A program made the translations under genes and the position numbers. A DNA stretch of 64,000 bases, from assembly GCA_947501845.1 (NCBI GenBank), contig CANMXP010000025.1, positions 1-64,000 on the forward strand, in the 5' to 3' direction. The notes below the pieces were generated by a model. The model saw only the letters and a list, made by a program, of their open reading frames with translations, had not been told where the DNA came from and made no database searches. This document shows, in pieces, positions 7,987-17,753 of this stretch. Position 1 is the stretch's first letter. Every line of letters starts with the position of its first letter. This stretch comes from an uncultured Flavobacteriaceae bacterium. Lineage in GTDB: Bacteria > Bacteroidota > Bacteroidia > Flavobacteriales > Flavobacteriaceae.

Positions 7987-10900
7987 TTATTTTTTTACAA
8001 TTTTCACATTTACTGGTCTATCGAGTAAAACTTCTGCAAAATAAATACCATCTGGCTTATCTTGAATATTTATATTCACTTTTCCTGAAACTACGGGATA
8101 AACTTTTGAAGAAATTAATTGAGATTGTAAACCATATATATTGACAAATACTGATTTTATAGGTACAGGTATTTCAAGCTCCATTAGGCCTGATGTTGGA
8201 TTGGGATAAGCTCTAATACTGTTTATAAAATCTACATTTTTAACCATTATTCCTTCGCAATCAACTCCTGTTTTTATCTGGACTACATCTCCTTGGCTTA
8301 CTTCAATATTAAATGAGGAAGTACTTGTTTGATAGACATCAATATCGTTAATAGAAACAGTATAAGGAGCAGTTCCTTCTTCTATTTCAACAGTCATCTT
8401 ATTAGACTTAATATCTACACTTGATTTACCCGCTATTGAAGCAGTTTCTTTAATTTCCAAATTATAACATGTGCTCGTTGCAAGCCCTTCTGTATCTATA
8501 CACAACTCATAAGTTCCAGGGTCTATATTTTCTAAAGTAAGTTCTTTAGTAAAATTAGTATCTACTCCATTAAACGTTGCTGTATAATTTTGCTCTGCAT
8601 CTGCCAGAATATGAATTTGTCCATTGTTCTGGTCTGGACAAGTTTCCCCTGTTGTAGTAATAGTAAATCGGTTATCTTCGGCTGTGCGTTCTCTTACAGA
8701 AAGTAAATAAACTGTTTCTGGTTGCATTGTAAAAGTTGCATCTAATTTCTCACCAGTCAACAAATTAGTGCATATAAGCGAGTTACTTGCGCCTTTTAAA
8801 CCTAATTCTACAGTTGCTTCTCCTTTTCCTATATTGATTATGTTAATAACCTCTTCACCTGCAACACTTTTATAACTTCTCCATAAACATCCTTTTTGAT
8901 TAATTGCATTGGTTTCCATTACCGTAAAACTAGGAGAATGCCCCTTATCACTTACTAGAGTTAATGCTTTAGTTGTAAAATCTGCTGTAGACGATGCCGA
9001 TAATAATACACCTCCATTGTTTGTGTTTAAACTTTTGGTTAGATTTCTACCATACTCGTCTTTTTTCAAACTCCCAGCATCAACAACTACTGTCCCCCCA
9101 TTATCTAAATACAATTGTAAAGCATCAAGTTCTGCTTCTCTAACAAATTCCGTTTTAGAAACTAAAATAACATCCCATTCAGAATTTTGCTGTTTTTTTA
9201 TAATATTTTCAGTTGCAAAACCTATAGATAACCCTTCGAAATACAATGACTCATATAAATTAAACACATCATCCATATGGGTAGGTTTGTTTATCGCCGA
9301 AGTTTCTGAATAAAATAAGCGAATAGGCTGTTTTAAATGTTGTAACGCTTGTATATGTTCTGAGTGCGCAGTTAAATCCATTAAAGTTGAAGTAACTTCA
9401 TGAACTACTCTTGGTTGTTGTACTAAAGAACCTGCTATATCTTCATTTCTATTTAAATCTATAGAACCATCTGATTTACGAGGCCAAAACCAAGATTGAC
9501 AAGAATTCATACCTTGGAGTGTAGAATGCCAAAATACTGACCTAACATAAGATGTATCTAAAAATAAATCTGCAAAAACTCCTGCTTGTAAAAAGTGACC
9601 CTCTGAATTATAATTTACTTTATTTGGAGAAACGGATCTGAAAAAATCATAAATCATAGAAAAATCTCTCCAATCATAATGGTATCTTGATTCCCAAGGT
9701 TGGGTTCCTCCCCACCTAACCGAGTTTCTTGCACCTGCATCATTTCCTATATTTGTTGTTAAACTTGTGAGCGCTTCAAAATCTAGACCTTGATGTCTAT
9801 CATTTCCACTCCACATTGGAATTAGCTTTATATGAGTTTTAGCTTCTGTATCATGCTCAAGTATTTTATTATGCATAAATGAGAACCAGTTCGTTACTCG
9901 CTCTTGATTAAAACGCATGACGTCATACCACATTGGTTTTCCTCTTTCGCTATCAGGCATTGGAAAATCATCAATAGTAATGGCATCAAAACTTGCAAAG
10001 CTTTTGCCCCATAATGTATTTAAATCTGATATGTTAGTGTGCTTATTTTGCAACCATGTTTTTAAACTATCTTTAGCATTTTCTGAAAACTCTACAACCT
10101 CCCATGTCCCTGCTAAATTCCAATGAGGTTCATTAGTAAGCATATAACCTTGTTTACTATAATTTTTTCCAGCAACAAGAGGTACAATACCATCAATTAA
10201 TTTTCCCATTATCTCTCTTGAACCAGGACTACTAATGTCGTAACCTGTATAAAAGGCTTTGCCATCTTCTATGTTTGGATATTTTTGCTTAAGCCAATCG
10301 GGTACTCTTCTTTGTCCAAAAAATATGGTTCCAAAATCTCCTGTTGGTTTACTTAATAAATCATTTCTAAGCCATTGAACAATATCACCATTTTCATTTG
10401 AAACATGTCCAGGCTCTGTATAAATCCCATCAAAACCACCAAAATATTCTGTTAAATCATGTTGACCCGCTTTTTCTGGTTGCCAAGTGTATTCTGAAAT
10501 GTATATTGGTTTCCCTTCTTGTACTAATTGATTACCATCATATTTTATCTGAGACCAATCTATATTTGGAATAGGTTTACGCACAATATCTCCACTTATT
10601 ACTGCATTTAAAGTTGCAATAGCTTCATCTAAAACCGTAATAATGGAACTCCTTTCGTAAGTTGCTAAATGTTCAGCTAAATTCTGAGGAGTTGTTTGAT
10701 GAAATGTGTGTAGACCATCAAAAAAATTTTCGTTTATGCTTTTATTATTCTCATCCCAATTCGCATACAAAAGAAATATCTTGGCTAATTGAACCGCCAT
10801 TTTTTCTTTAGTGGTATCTAGTCCTTCATTTTCAGCCGATGTTATTAAGCTTTCTAAAGTTGTTATTTTATCATTTGCTTGTTCTTCTGTACCTGAAAAA

Positions 10901-11058
10901 TCTTCGATGTTAATTCTTGGTACTCGAACCTGTGCTGAAATTAACTCTACTGCAAACAGAAAAGTTATAAGGCTAAGTATTTGTATTAATTTGGTTTTTC
11001 TTTTCATAGGTTTCTTTTTCATGGGTTTTGAACTGCTTAGCAGCACTTTTTTATTCAA
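7987..11058 (-). CDS. Type IX-secreted clan GH-A glycoside hydrolase, GH42-like (paralogue 2)
   Basis: 1023 residues. The likely mature start follows LFAVELISAQ; an internal Met at MKKKPMKRK may be the true start. The layout repeats that of the 4664-6967 protein: helical N-terminal region, barrel with Glu310 in MLTNEPHW (candidate acid/base) and Glu486 in YNSEGHF (candidate nucleophile), then a GH42-like trimerisation-type domain (IRLFYSETSAI, GGTVVVDAGS). It adds about 250 residues: two beta-rich segments and a type A sorting domain (RAYPNPTSG...FAEVLLDRPVNVKIVKK), so it is exported by the type IX system and probably cell-surface or released. That suggests this copy starts extracellular depolymerisation while its paralogue acts on oligosaccharides inside. 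The exact GH family cannot be fixed by eye. Confidence 0.78.
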   Translation of the reverse strand: MNKKVLLSSSKPMKKKPMKRKTKLIQILSLITFLFAVELISAQVRVPRINIEDFSGTEEQANDKITTLESLITSAENEGLDTTKEKMAVQLAKIFLLYANWDENNKSINENFFDGLHTFHQTTPQNLAEHLATYERSSIITVLDEAIATLNAVISGDIVRKPIPNIDWSQIKYDGNQLVQEGKPIYISEYTWQPEKAGQHDLTEYFGGFDGIYTEPGHVSNENGDIVQWLRNDLLSKPTGDFGTIFFGQRRVPDWLKQKYPNIEDGKAFYTGYDISSPGSREIMGKLIDGIVPLVAGKNYSKQGYMLTNEPHWNLAGTWEVVEFSENAKDSLKTWLQNKHTNISDLNTLWGKSFASFDAITIDDFPMPDSERGKPMWYDVMRFNQERVTNWFSFMHNKILEHDTEAKTHIKLIPMWSGNDRHQGLDFEALTSLTTNIGNDAGARNSVRWGGTQPWESRYHYDWRDFSMIYDFFRSVSPNKVNYNSEGHFLQAGVFADLFLDTSYVRSVFWHSTLQGMNSCQSWFWPRKSDGSIDLNRNEDIAGSLVQQPRVVHEVTSTLMDLTAHSEHIQALQHLKQPIRLFYSETSAINKPTHMDDVFNLYESLYFEGLSIGFATENIIKKQQNSEWDVILVSKTEFVREAELDALQLYLDNGGTVVVDAGSLKKDEYGRNLTKSLNTNNGGVLLSASSTADFTTKALTLVSDKGHSPSFTVMETNAINQKGCLWRSYKSVAGEEVINIINIGKGEATVELGLKGASNSLICTNLLTGEKLDATFTMQPETVYLLSVRERTAEDNRFTITTTGETCPDQNNGQIHILADAEQNYTATFNGVDTNFTKELTLENIDPGTYELCIDTEGLATSTCYNLEIKETASIAGKSSVDIKSNKMTVEIEEGTAPYTVSINDIDVYQTSTSSFNIEVSQGDVVQIKTGVDCEGIMVKNVDFINSIRAYPNPTSGLMELEIPVPIKSVFVNIYGLQSQLISSKVYPVVSGKVNINIQDKPDGIYFAEVLLDRPVNVKIVKK

Positions 11059-11073
11059 TAAAATTGAAAATAG

Positions 11074-11106
11074 AAAGCACCCAACTTATAAAAAATCAGG
11101 TGCTTT
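11074..11106 (-). terminator. Intercistronic hairpin or weak terminator
   Basis: Stem AAAGCACC/GGTGCTTT between the glycan-binding lipoprotein gene and the second GH-A gene, followed on the minus strand by CTATTTTCAATTTT. The U-tract is imperfect, so it may only lower expression of the downstream genes. Confidence 0.45.
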
Positions 11107-11114
11107 TAATCTTA

Positions 11115-12785
11115 TTAAGGTCTTACCTCTAAAGGTATAATCTGTATATCATCAATATATAATGTTTGTGGTCCAGTTACCCCTGGATTATCTCCTGCTC
11201 TCATTTGTATATCAAACCTATTTAAACCTCCTGTAGTAACAATATCATTTTCAACGGTAACCCAATTACCATTAGAAGCGCTAAAATCCCAAGAAGACAC
11301 TATCCAATCTGGGCTTGCTATAGTTGTAATGTTACTGACCGATGAGCCTGTTTCTCTATAAAATTTGATAGATACTCTATAAGTGCCAGCTTCTGGTACT
11401 AAAGCTGTTAAATCACCTCCTGGAAGTCCCCAGAGATTAGAGTTAGCTGGCGCGGTCTCAAAAGTATCTGTCTGAAATCTCATAACACGAATACCATCTG
11501 CAGCAGTAACATCATCTATTGATCCAAAAAACCAACTACGTTCATCCCACCATCCAGCGGTATTACCACCAGCTCCTCTATCTTCTTCAACTTCGAAACT
11601 AAGCCTTGAATCTGGTGCAGTTAAACTTCCTGCATAATGAGGTTGCACTGTTATATTTGAAAAATCTTCTAAAGCTCTTTCATCTGAAGATTGAATTCCT
11701 CCTCCCGCATAAGAAATAGTAACAACATCTGTATTATAAATAGGTTCTGCCAGAGTTAATTCTAAAACTGTTGCATCACTACTACTTACGCCAATGCTTT
11801 GTACTGCGATATTTTGATTAAACCCTGAAGTTGCATTGGTTACGTTTACAGTAAAATTACCATTTTGCCCAAATAAAGATGCTGCATCTATTGTTCCTGC
11901 AACTTGAAAAGACAATTTTTCTGAGGCATCCTCGGTAATTCCACTTAAAATTTCGAAAGGAGCAGATGAGGATACAACCCTTACTTTAAGAGGAATCAAT
12001 TTCCAATCTGTTCTGTTTGGTCGTGGGGCAATTCTAGAAGATTCTATACGTCCAATTTCTGTTGTAGTTCCAAATTTTAAAAAAGCTACTTCTGCAACAG
12101 AATCGTTAGAAACCTCTGGTGTACCTGCAATTCTCCATGTTCTTTCATTCGGTCTTCCTACAGTAGACATATCAACAAAAGTTAATGTTTTATTTACTTC
12201 AACATCTACTATTGGCCATGTATCAGAATCTGATGCTTTTATTTCTTGATCGGCAGTAACATTTAGGATTTCATTACCATCTTGAAATACTTTAAATGCA
12301 GGTTTAATATGTTTAGCATAAACATCTACATCAAAACACTTTTCAAAAACCCATTCGTCTCCCTGTTGTGTAGCTGAAATAGGTCCATCAACAGATTGAA
12401 AAGTAACTTGTTCACTAAAAGTGTTTTTTAAACATACCTGATTAATTCCTTCTTTCATAAATAAGACATGAACAGTCTTATCTTCTGTCCTTAAACCTAA
12501 GTCTGGGTTTTTAAAATCTGGTAAAGAATCTTTTTCACTATTAAAACCTGACTTTAAAAAATAATTACCTTCATCTATAATCCATTCATGGCTGGTTGCT
12601 CCTTGTGATACATCCATAAAAGAAATGGACTGCTCTACAGCTCTGTTAAAATCTTCACCAGAAAACACACTAGTAAACCATGAAATATCTGATAAAGTAT
12701 CTGGCGCAACATAATCATCATCATTTTGACAAGCCGTTAATATTAGCATGACAAAACATATACTTAATATTTTTATATTTTTCAT
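11115..12785 (-). CDS. SusE/SusF-position surface glycan-binding lipoprotein
   Basis: 556 residues with a lipoprotein signal (LILTACQNDDD; the acidic +2 to +4 residues are a surface-export pattern). It is placed directly after SusD with a 15-base gap, the usual place of the surface glycan-binding protein. Residues about 35-290 contain PKD-like segments (SFMDVSQGATSHEWIID, TFVDMSTVGRPNERTWRI). The middle (about 290-400) is an Ig-like segment with TVNVTNA and VVTISYAG. The C-terminal 165 residues form a jelly-roll-like region ending in TLYIDDIQIIPL, as in carbohydrate-binding modules of the CBM4/CBM6 type. It is not homologous by eye to Bacteroides SusE; the call rests on position and modules. 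Confidence 0.75.
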   Translation of the reverse strand: MKNIKILSICFVMLILTACQNDDDYVAPDTLSDISWFTSVFSGEDFNRAVEQSISFMDVSQGATSHEWIIDEGNYFLKSGFNSEKDSLPDFKNPDLGLRTEDKTVHVLFMKEGINQVCLKNTFSEQVTFQSVDGPISATQQGDEWVFEKCFDVDVYAKHIKPAFKVFQDGNEILNVTADQEIKASDSDTWPIVDVEVNKTLTFVDMSTVGRPNERTWRIAGTPEVSNDSVAEVAFLKFGTTTEIGRIESSRIAPRPNRTDWKLIPLKVRVVSSSAPFEILSGITEDASEKLSFQVAGTIDAASLFGQNGNFTVNVTNATSGFNQNIAVQSIGVSSSDATVLELTLAEPIYNTDVVTISYAGGGIQSSDERALEDFSNITVQPHYAGSLTAPDSRLSFEVEEDRGAGGNTAGWWDERSWFFGSIDDVTAADGIRVMRFQTDTFETAPANSNLWGLPGGDLTALVPEAGTYRVSIKFYRETGSSVSNITTIASPDWIVSSWDFSASNGNWVTVENDIVTTGGLNRFDIQMRAGDNPGVTGPQTLYIDDIQIIPLEVRP

Positions 12786-12800
12786 TTGATTTTTTTTAAG

Positions 12801-14543
12801 TTAATCAATATTAGAATTATTCGAAGTTTCACTCAATGGAATTGGTAAATAATCATGAATTTCTGGGAGATAATTTTCCGCAGTTAAATCGTACTCAAAA
12901 TCAACTCTAAGTTTAAAGCCTCCTACTGGTTCATCAGGTCCTGCTACTAAAGAAGCATCAGTCCATTCATTATTACCATCGAGTTTAGTATATTGATAAT
13001 CTACGCCATAATAAACCTCACTTGCTAATCTATCAAAGTTTTCTTTGATAATGCCCCATCTACGTAAATCTGTCCAACGTATAGAATGTCCTTCAACAGA
13101 CAATTCTAAGGGTTTTTCAACATACATTAAATGCTCCATTAAAGACTCAGCGGTATAACTAATATTATCATAAGTATAATCAGAATCTAACGTAGGTCCA
13201 AGTAATTGTAAGGCCCATCTTCTTCTAACAGTATTAATATCGGCTAATGCACTATTTATATTTCCTGTTTTAATATAGCATTCAGCCCTCATTAAATAAA
13301 CATCTGCCAACCTGTTTACTATAACATTTTTACCTGAATTCCAACTTCCTTCTGGATTATCATCTTCACTTTCCAAATGATCGTTTAAATATTTCTTACA
13401 ATGTCCAAATCCCCATCCTGCAGCTCCTTTTCTCATACCTTCACTTACATTTTCAGTTACATAGAATAATGTTTGTTCATCTTCTACAAGTGTAACCATT
13501 TGCGATGCTCTTAAAGGTACATTTCTAAGTGTTCGACCATTTACAGGATCTATATAATAATTTCTATCATCTAATGGATCCATTGGTTCTGTCTTATATT
13601 TATATTGAATCCATGCTGGCATTGTTGTAGAATTTCCTCCTATTAGATTTGCAAGCCTATTGGTTTGGCTTAGCTCGTCCCATTGTCCCAGCTCTGCTCT
13701 ATGAACCACATTATAACTTATTTCAAAAATAGATTCTTTATTGAATTCTGCATCTTTAGTAAATAAAACATCATGATTAACAAGCTCATACCCATAATCA
13801 GGATTATCAATAACATCATTAAACAATGTTAAGGCCTGATTATATTCTTCTTGGTATAAAAAACTAGTTCCTAGGATTGTTGCTGCGGTACCAGCTGTAA
13901 CACGACCTGTATTTGAATCTCTATTCTCATATTGAGCAGGTAAATTATTATAAGCATATTGCAAATCTGCTCTAAAAAACTCTAAAACTTCATTTGCAGG
14001 TGATACCCCTTTATTAAAATTTTCTTGAGTTGCAGGTACAGCATCTCTAATAATTACCTCACCATTGTTGAATGATGTATGTAGATAAAAGTGATATAAG
14101 CCTCTAAAAAACCGGGCTTGTGCCATCTGCAATGTCCACTCTTCTTCATTGACAGTACCTTCCAAATTTTCTAAAGCTGTTATTACTTGATTTGCTCTAA
14201 ATATACCCTGATAAAGTGCGTTCCATTTATTTTCAATAGAACCGTCACTATCTGTATATGTTTTAAAATAATACGTTCTTCCTTGTCCATTATCTGGTGT
14301 AGGTCTACCAAAACCTGGCCACCCCATATCAGAACGCCATGATTCTTCCATTAAACTTAGTACAAAATGATTTAGCATTACAGAATAGGTAGCATTTAAA
14401 GTAGCATTTGTCTCTTCTAAGTTTTGCCAAAAACTTCCTGTGGAAGGTTCGTTAGGATCTACTTGTGTTACAAAATCTTCATCACAAGAAACAAAGAACA
14501 AAACTCCCATGATAAGGAGGTATTTGTATATATTTTTTTTCAT
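12801..14543 (-). CDS. susD: SusD/RagB family glycan-binding lipoprotein
   Basis: 580 residues with a lipoprotein signal (MGVLFFVSCDEDF). Family features are clear: SFWQNLEETNATLNATYSVM near the N-terminus, tetratricopeptide-like ARFFRGLYHFYL and LLYQ(E)EYNQALTLFNDVI-type helices, and the C-terminal NRLADVYLMRAECYIKTGN with DINTVRRR and a ...RWTDLRRWG segment. It forms the lid of the SusC pore and captures oligosaccharides at the cell surface. It follows SusC after a 10-base gap, so the two are translated from the same message. Confidence 0.96.
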   Translation of the reverse strand: MKKNIYKYLLIMGVLFFVSCDEDFVTQVDPNEPSTGSFWQNLEETNATLNATYSVMLNHFVLSLMEESWRSDMGWPGFGRPTPDNGQGRTYYFKTYTDSDGSIENKWNALYQGIFRANQVITALENLEGTVNEEEWTLQMAQARFFRGLYHFYLHTSFNNGEVIIRDAVPATQENFNKGVSPANEVLEFFRADLQYAYNNLPAQYENRDSNTGRVTAGTAATILGTSFLYQEEYNQALTLFNDVIDNPDYGYELVNHDVLFTKDAEFNKESIFEISYNVVHRAELGQWDELSQTNRLANLIGGNSTTMPAWIQYKYKTEPMDPLDDRNYYIDPVNGRTLRNVPLRASQMVTLVEDEQTLFYVTENVSEGMRKGAAGWGFGHCKKYLNDHLESEDDNPEGSWNSGKNVIVNRLADVYLMRAECYIKTGNINSALADINTVRRRWALQLLGPTLDSDYTYDNISYTAESLMEHLMYVEKPLELSVEGHSIRWTDLRRWGIIKENFDRLASEVYYGVDYQYTKLDGNNEWTDASLVAGPDEPVGGFKLRVDFEYDLTAENYLPEIHDYLPIPLSETSNNSNID

Positions 14544-14553
14544 AATTTTTTTT

Positions 14554-17500
14554 TTAGAAGTTTAAGTTTAAGCCGAATATGAATTGAGAAGTTACTGGAT
14601 AATTACCTTTATCTAAACCTCTCGCAGATATACCTCCGCCCACTTCTGGGTCGTAACCTTCATAGTCTGTAATTGTTAATAAGTTTTGACCTGTTACATA
14701 TAGTCTAAGCTTTGTTATACCAAGTTTTTCAATAGATTTTTTAGGTAAACTATATCCTAGAGTAATATTTTTTAAACGTAAATAGTCTCCATTTTCTAAA
14801 AATAAATCTGTAAAACCTTTAAAATTAGCATGATTTTTCACATTACCTCTGTAAGCAGGGATTGTAGTTGTTGTATTTGCATCAGAATAAGCGTATACTA
14901 AATCCTTATGTCTTCCCCAACCATAAGCGTTTGCCTTAGCTCCATTCATTATCTCATGACCTATGGCTGCATACCACTGAGTTGACAAATCAAAGCCTTT
15001 GTAATCTATACTTAAATTATAGCCTACTTCAAATTCTGGTAAACCACTACCACTATATTGTCTATCTGCATCAGAAAGATCTCCACTATTATCTGCATCA
15101 ACATATATAAGATCTCCCAATTCTGCATTAGGATCTATTTGTTGATACTCTGCCAATTTCTCAGGTGTATCTGCTATACCATTTGTCTGGTATAAAAAGA
15201 ATGCTCCTGCTTCATGACCTAAAGCTAGTGCTGTTACCTGTGAACTAGATCTAGCTCCGTCTATTATTCCAAAGTCATTAGTTAAACGAAAGTCAGCTCC
15301 ATTCATATTTGTAATTTCATTTTCATTAGTGGTAAATGTTCCATTCATTCTGAAGTTTAATTTTCCTATTTGATCTTTATAACCAAAAGATAATTCTACC
15401 CCTTTATTTGTCATATTACCAACATTTAAACGTACGATAGAATTATTCCCACCACCATTTGACCCAGGAACAAGTATAGGAAATAACATGTCTTCATTAC
15501 TAATATCATAGACTTCAGCAGAAAATGTTACTTTGTTTTTAAATAACCCTAAATCTAATCCAAAATTAGTCTCTTTTTTGGTTTCCCATTTCACATCTGC
15601 ATTAGCAAATTGATTTTGTACAGACCCAAGAGCTAAAATACCATCTCCTACACCAAAAGCGTAATCTATACCAGACGTAATACCTGTAGAAAAGGAATAG
15701 TTTGGAATTCTATTATTTCCTAAAGTTCCTCTGTTCGCTCTAAGTTTAAAGTTACTAACTACAGACTTGATTGGTTTCCAAAACTTCTCTTCAGAAACAT
15801 TCCAGGCAAAAGATATAGAAGGAAATACCCCCCATTTATTCTTTTCTCCAAAAACAGATGAAGCATCTCTCCTTACACTAGAACTTAAAAAATATTTGCC
15901 TTTATAATTATATTGTAACCTTCCTAAAATACCTATTAGTGTTGTGGTATAATATGTTCCTGATCGTGCATCTGGGTTTATTGTAGCTCCATTTAATACT
16001 CTTATATTATTGTTTACAACTCCAAATTTCCTAGCACTAAAATCTTGACCTTCATATTTTTCCCTAGTATAACCACCTGTAAAAGTTAGACTATGATCAT
16101 CAATTTGTTTTTTAAATGTTGCAATAGTTTCCCAAGCCAATGATGATCTCCTAAAAGCAGCACTATCAGCAAAACTGTTTGATGGGTTACTTAAAAGCTC
16201 TCCCGTTAATGAATTAAACACAGGTGTGTATCCATTAAACCTATCGCGATAACCGTTTACCTCATTAATACCAACTCTAGACCAAACATTTAAACCCTTA
16301 AAAATTTCATAGTTTACATTAAAGGTTGCAAACGCTTTAGTTATATTCTGTATATCTGTATTATCAAAACTATCGATAACCCATCCCAGTCTATTTGATT
16401 CGTCACCACCTAAACTAAGTAGAGGATCATCAGAGTCCAAATTCAAACCTTGTTGCGTAGGAAGATATCTTATAGTTTGTGTTATGATACCTCCTGGAGA
16501 CCTTGAAGTTTTTTCTTTAGTTAAACCTACAATACCTGAAATATTCCACTTGCCTTTACTGTATGTTGTATTAGCCCTAGTATTGAATCGTCTAAAGTCT
16601 GAGTTTATTACTATACCTTCTTCATTGAATAAACTTGTAGAAACATTATATCTTATATCATCACTCCCTCCAGAAATGTTAATCTCATAATTTTGAAAAG
16701 CCGCATTATCTATGAATACTAATTCTGATAGGTCTGTATTATTTTGAAAGCCTCCAACATTTCTAGATAATCCTAACACAGAAACATCATCTGTAACTCC
16801 TATAGTATTTCTATTAGTCACTAAATCAAAATAAGTTTGTTCTTCTCTATTCATTAATGGCGTACCTGAAGTTATATCTTTTAAACCATAAGATGCATTT
16901 AATCTAACTGCTAAAGTTCCTGCTTCACCTTTCTTTGTTGTAATCAAAATCACACCTGTTGCACCTCTAGATCCGTAAATTGCTGCAGAGGCTGCATCTT
17001 TTAAAATATCTATCGATTCAATATCACTTGGAGCTATCCCTGGGTCTCCTTCTTGAGGAATTCCATCTACGACATATAGAGGAGTACTTTCTCCATTAAT
17101 AGTGGCAATTCCTCTAATTAATATTTCTGATTGCCCTCCTGGTACAGCAGAACTTATAATATTTACCCCTGCGACCTGACCTTGCAATGCATTTCCAACA
17201 TCTGAAGTCACTATATTTTCGATATCCCTAGCTTTTATACTTCCAACTGCCCCAGTTAACTCTTTTTTCGTAACGGTTCCATAACCAATAACAACTACTT
17301 CGTCTAAATCTTCAACAGATTCATTGAGAGCCACATTCATAGTCGTTTTAGTAACAGTTACCGCCTTCTCTTCCATCCCTAAGTAGCTAAACAAAAGGAT
17401 GTCTCCAATTTCTGCATTAATTGAGTACTTTCCGTCAAAATTGGTAACTGCTCCCGTACTAGTACCTTGCACAATTACAGTAGCCCCTGGTATTGGCAGT

Positions 17501-17643
17501 CCACTCCTAGTATCACTAATAACTCCAGTTATGATCATATTTTGCGCTTGAATGTTAATAACACCCAAGTAGATAAAAAGAAAAAACATTAGGTACTTGC
17601 CCCTTAAGAGTTTTCTTGATCTCAATAATTTTTTTTGTCTCAT
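14554..17643 (-). CDS. susC: SusC/RagA family TonB-dependent glycan transporter
   Basis: I choose the ATG at 17643 (MRQKKLLRSRK...NIQAQN), which leads straight into a signal peptide; the frame extends upstream only through a TTG at 17664. Length is 1029 residues. Order: carboxypeptidase-regulatory-like domain (ITGVISDTRSGLPIPGATV), TonB box region (DEVVVIGYGTVTKKELTGAV), plug (NALQGQVAGVNI, SEILIRG, ESIDILKDAASAAIYGSRG), then the 22-strand barrel ending in aromatic residues (FIFGLNLNF). There is no N-terminal STN domain, as expected for a system controlled by an HTCS rather than a sigma/anti-sigma pair. It imports oligosaccharides into the periplasm with the adjacent SusD. Confidence 0.97.
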   Translation of the reverse strand: MRQKKLLRSRKLLRGKYLMFFLFIYLGVINIQAQNMIITGVISDTRSGLPIPGATVIVQGTSTGAVTNFDGKYSINAEIGDILLFSYLGMEEKAVTVTKTTMNVALNESVEDLDEVVVIGYGTVTKKELTGAVGSIKARDIENIVTSDVGNALQGQVAGVNIISSAVPGGQSEILIRGIATINGESTPLYVVDGIPQEGDPGIAPSDIESIDILKDAASAAIYGSRGATGVILITTKKGEAGTLAVRLNASYGLKDITSGTPLMNREEQTYFDLVTNRNTIGVTDDVSVLGLSRNVGGFQNNTDLSELVFIDNAAFQNYEINISGGSDDIRYNVSTSLFNEEGIVINSDFRRFNTRANTTYSKGKWNISGIVGLTKEKTSRSPGGIITQTIRYLPTQQGLNLDSDDPLLSLGGDESNRLGWVIDSFDNTDIQNITKAFATFNVNYEIFKGLNVWSRVGINEVNGYRDRFNGYTPVFNSLTGELLSNPSNSFADSAAFRRSSLAWETIATFKKQIDDHSLTFTGGYTREKYEGQDFSARKFGVVNNNIRVLNGATINPDARSGTYYTTTLIGILGRLQYNYKGKYFLSSSVRRDASSVFGEKNKWGVFPSISFAWNVSEEKFWKPIKSVVSNFKLRANRGTLGNNRIPNYSFSTGITSGIDYAFGVGDGILALGSVQNQFANADVKWETKKETNFGLDLGLFKNKVTFSAEVYDISNEDMLFPILVPGSNGGGNNSIVRLNVGNMTNKGVELSFGYKDQIGKLNFRMNGTFTTNENEITNMNGADFRLTNDFGIIDGARSSSQVTALALGHEAGAFFLYQTNGIADTPEKLAEYQQIDPNAELGDLIYVDADNSGDLSDADRQYSGSGLPEFEVGYNLSIDYKGFDLSTQWYAAIGHEIMNGAKANAYGWGRHKDLVYAYSDANTTTTIPAYRGNVKNHANFKGFTDLFLENGDYLRLKNITLGYSLPKKSIEKLGITKLRLYVTGQNLLTITDYEGYDPEVGGGISARGLDKGNYPVTSQFIFGLNLNF

Positions 17644-17753
17644 TTGTTTGTGAATTAATTTCAAAATTTTAGTTTAGTTAATTTTCAAGTTTTAAACCCT
17701 ATCTAATAGGATAATAGCGATTTACAATATTGGTATTCTTCATAATTATAGTT

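Noticed and set aside
17646-17664. Upstream TTG start for the PUL1 SusC
   Set aside because: The ATG at 17643 already gives a proper signal peptide; the extra seven residues add nothing recognisable.
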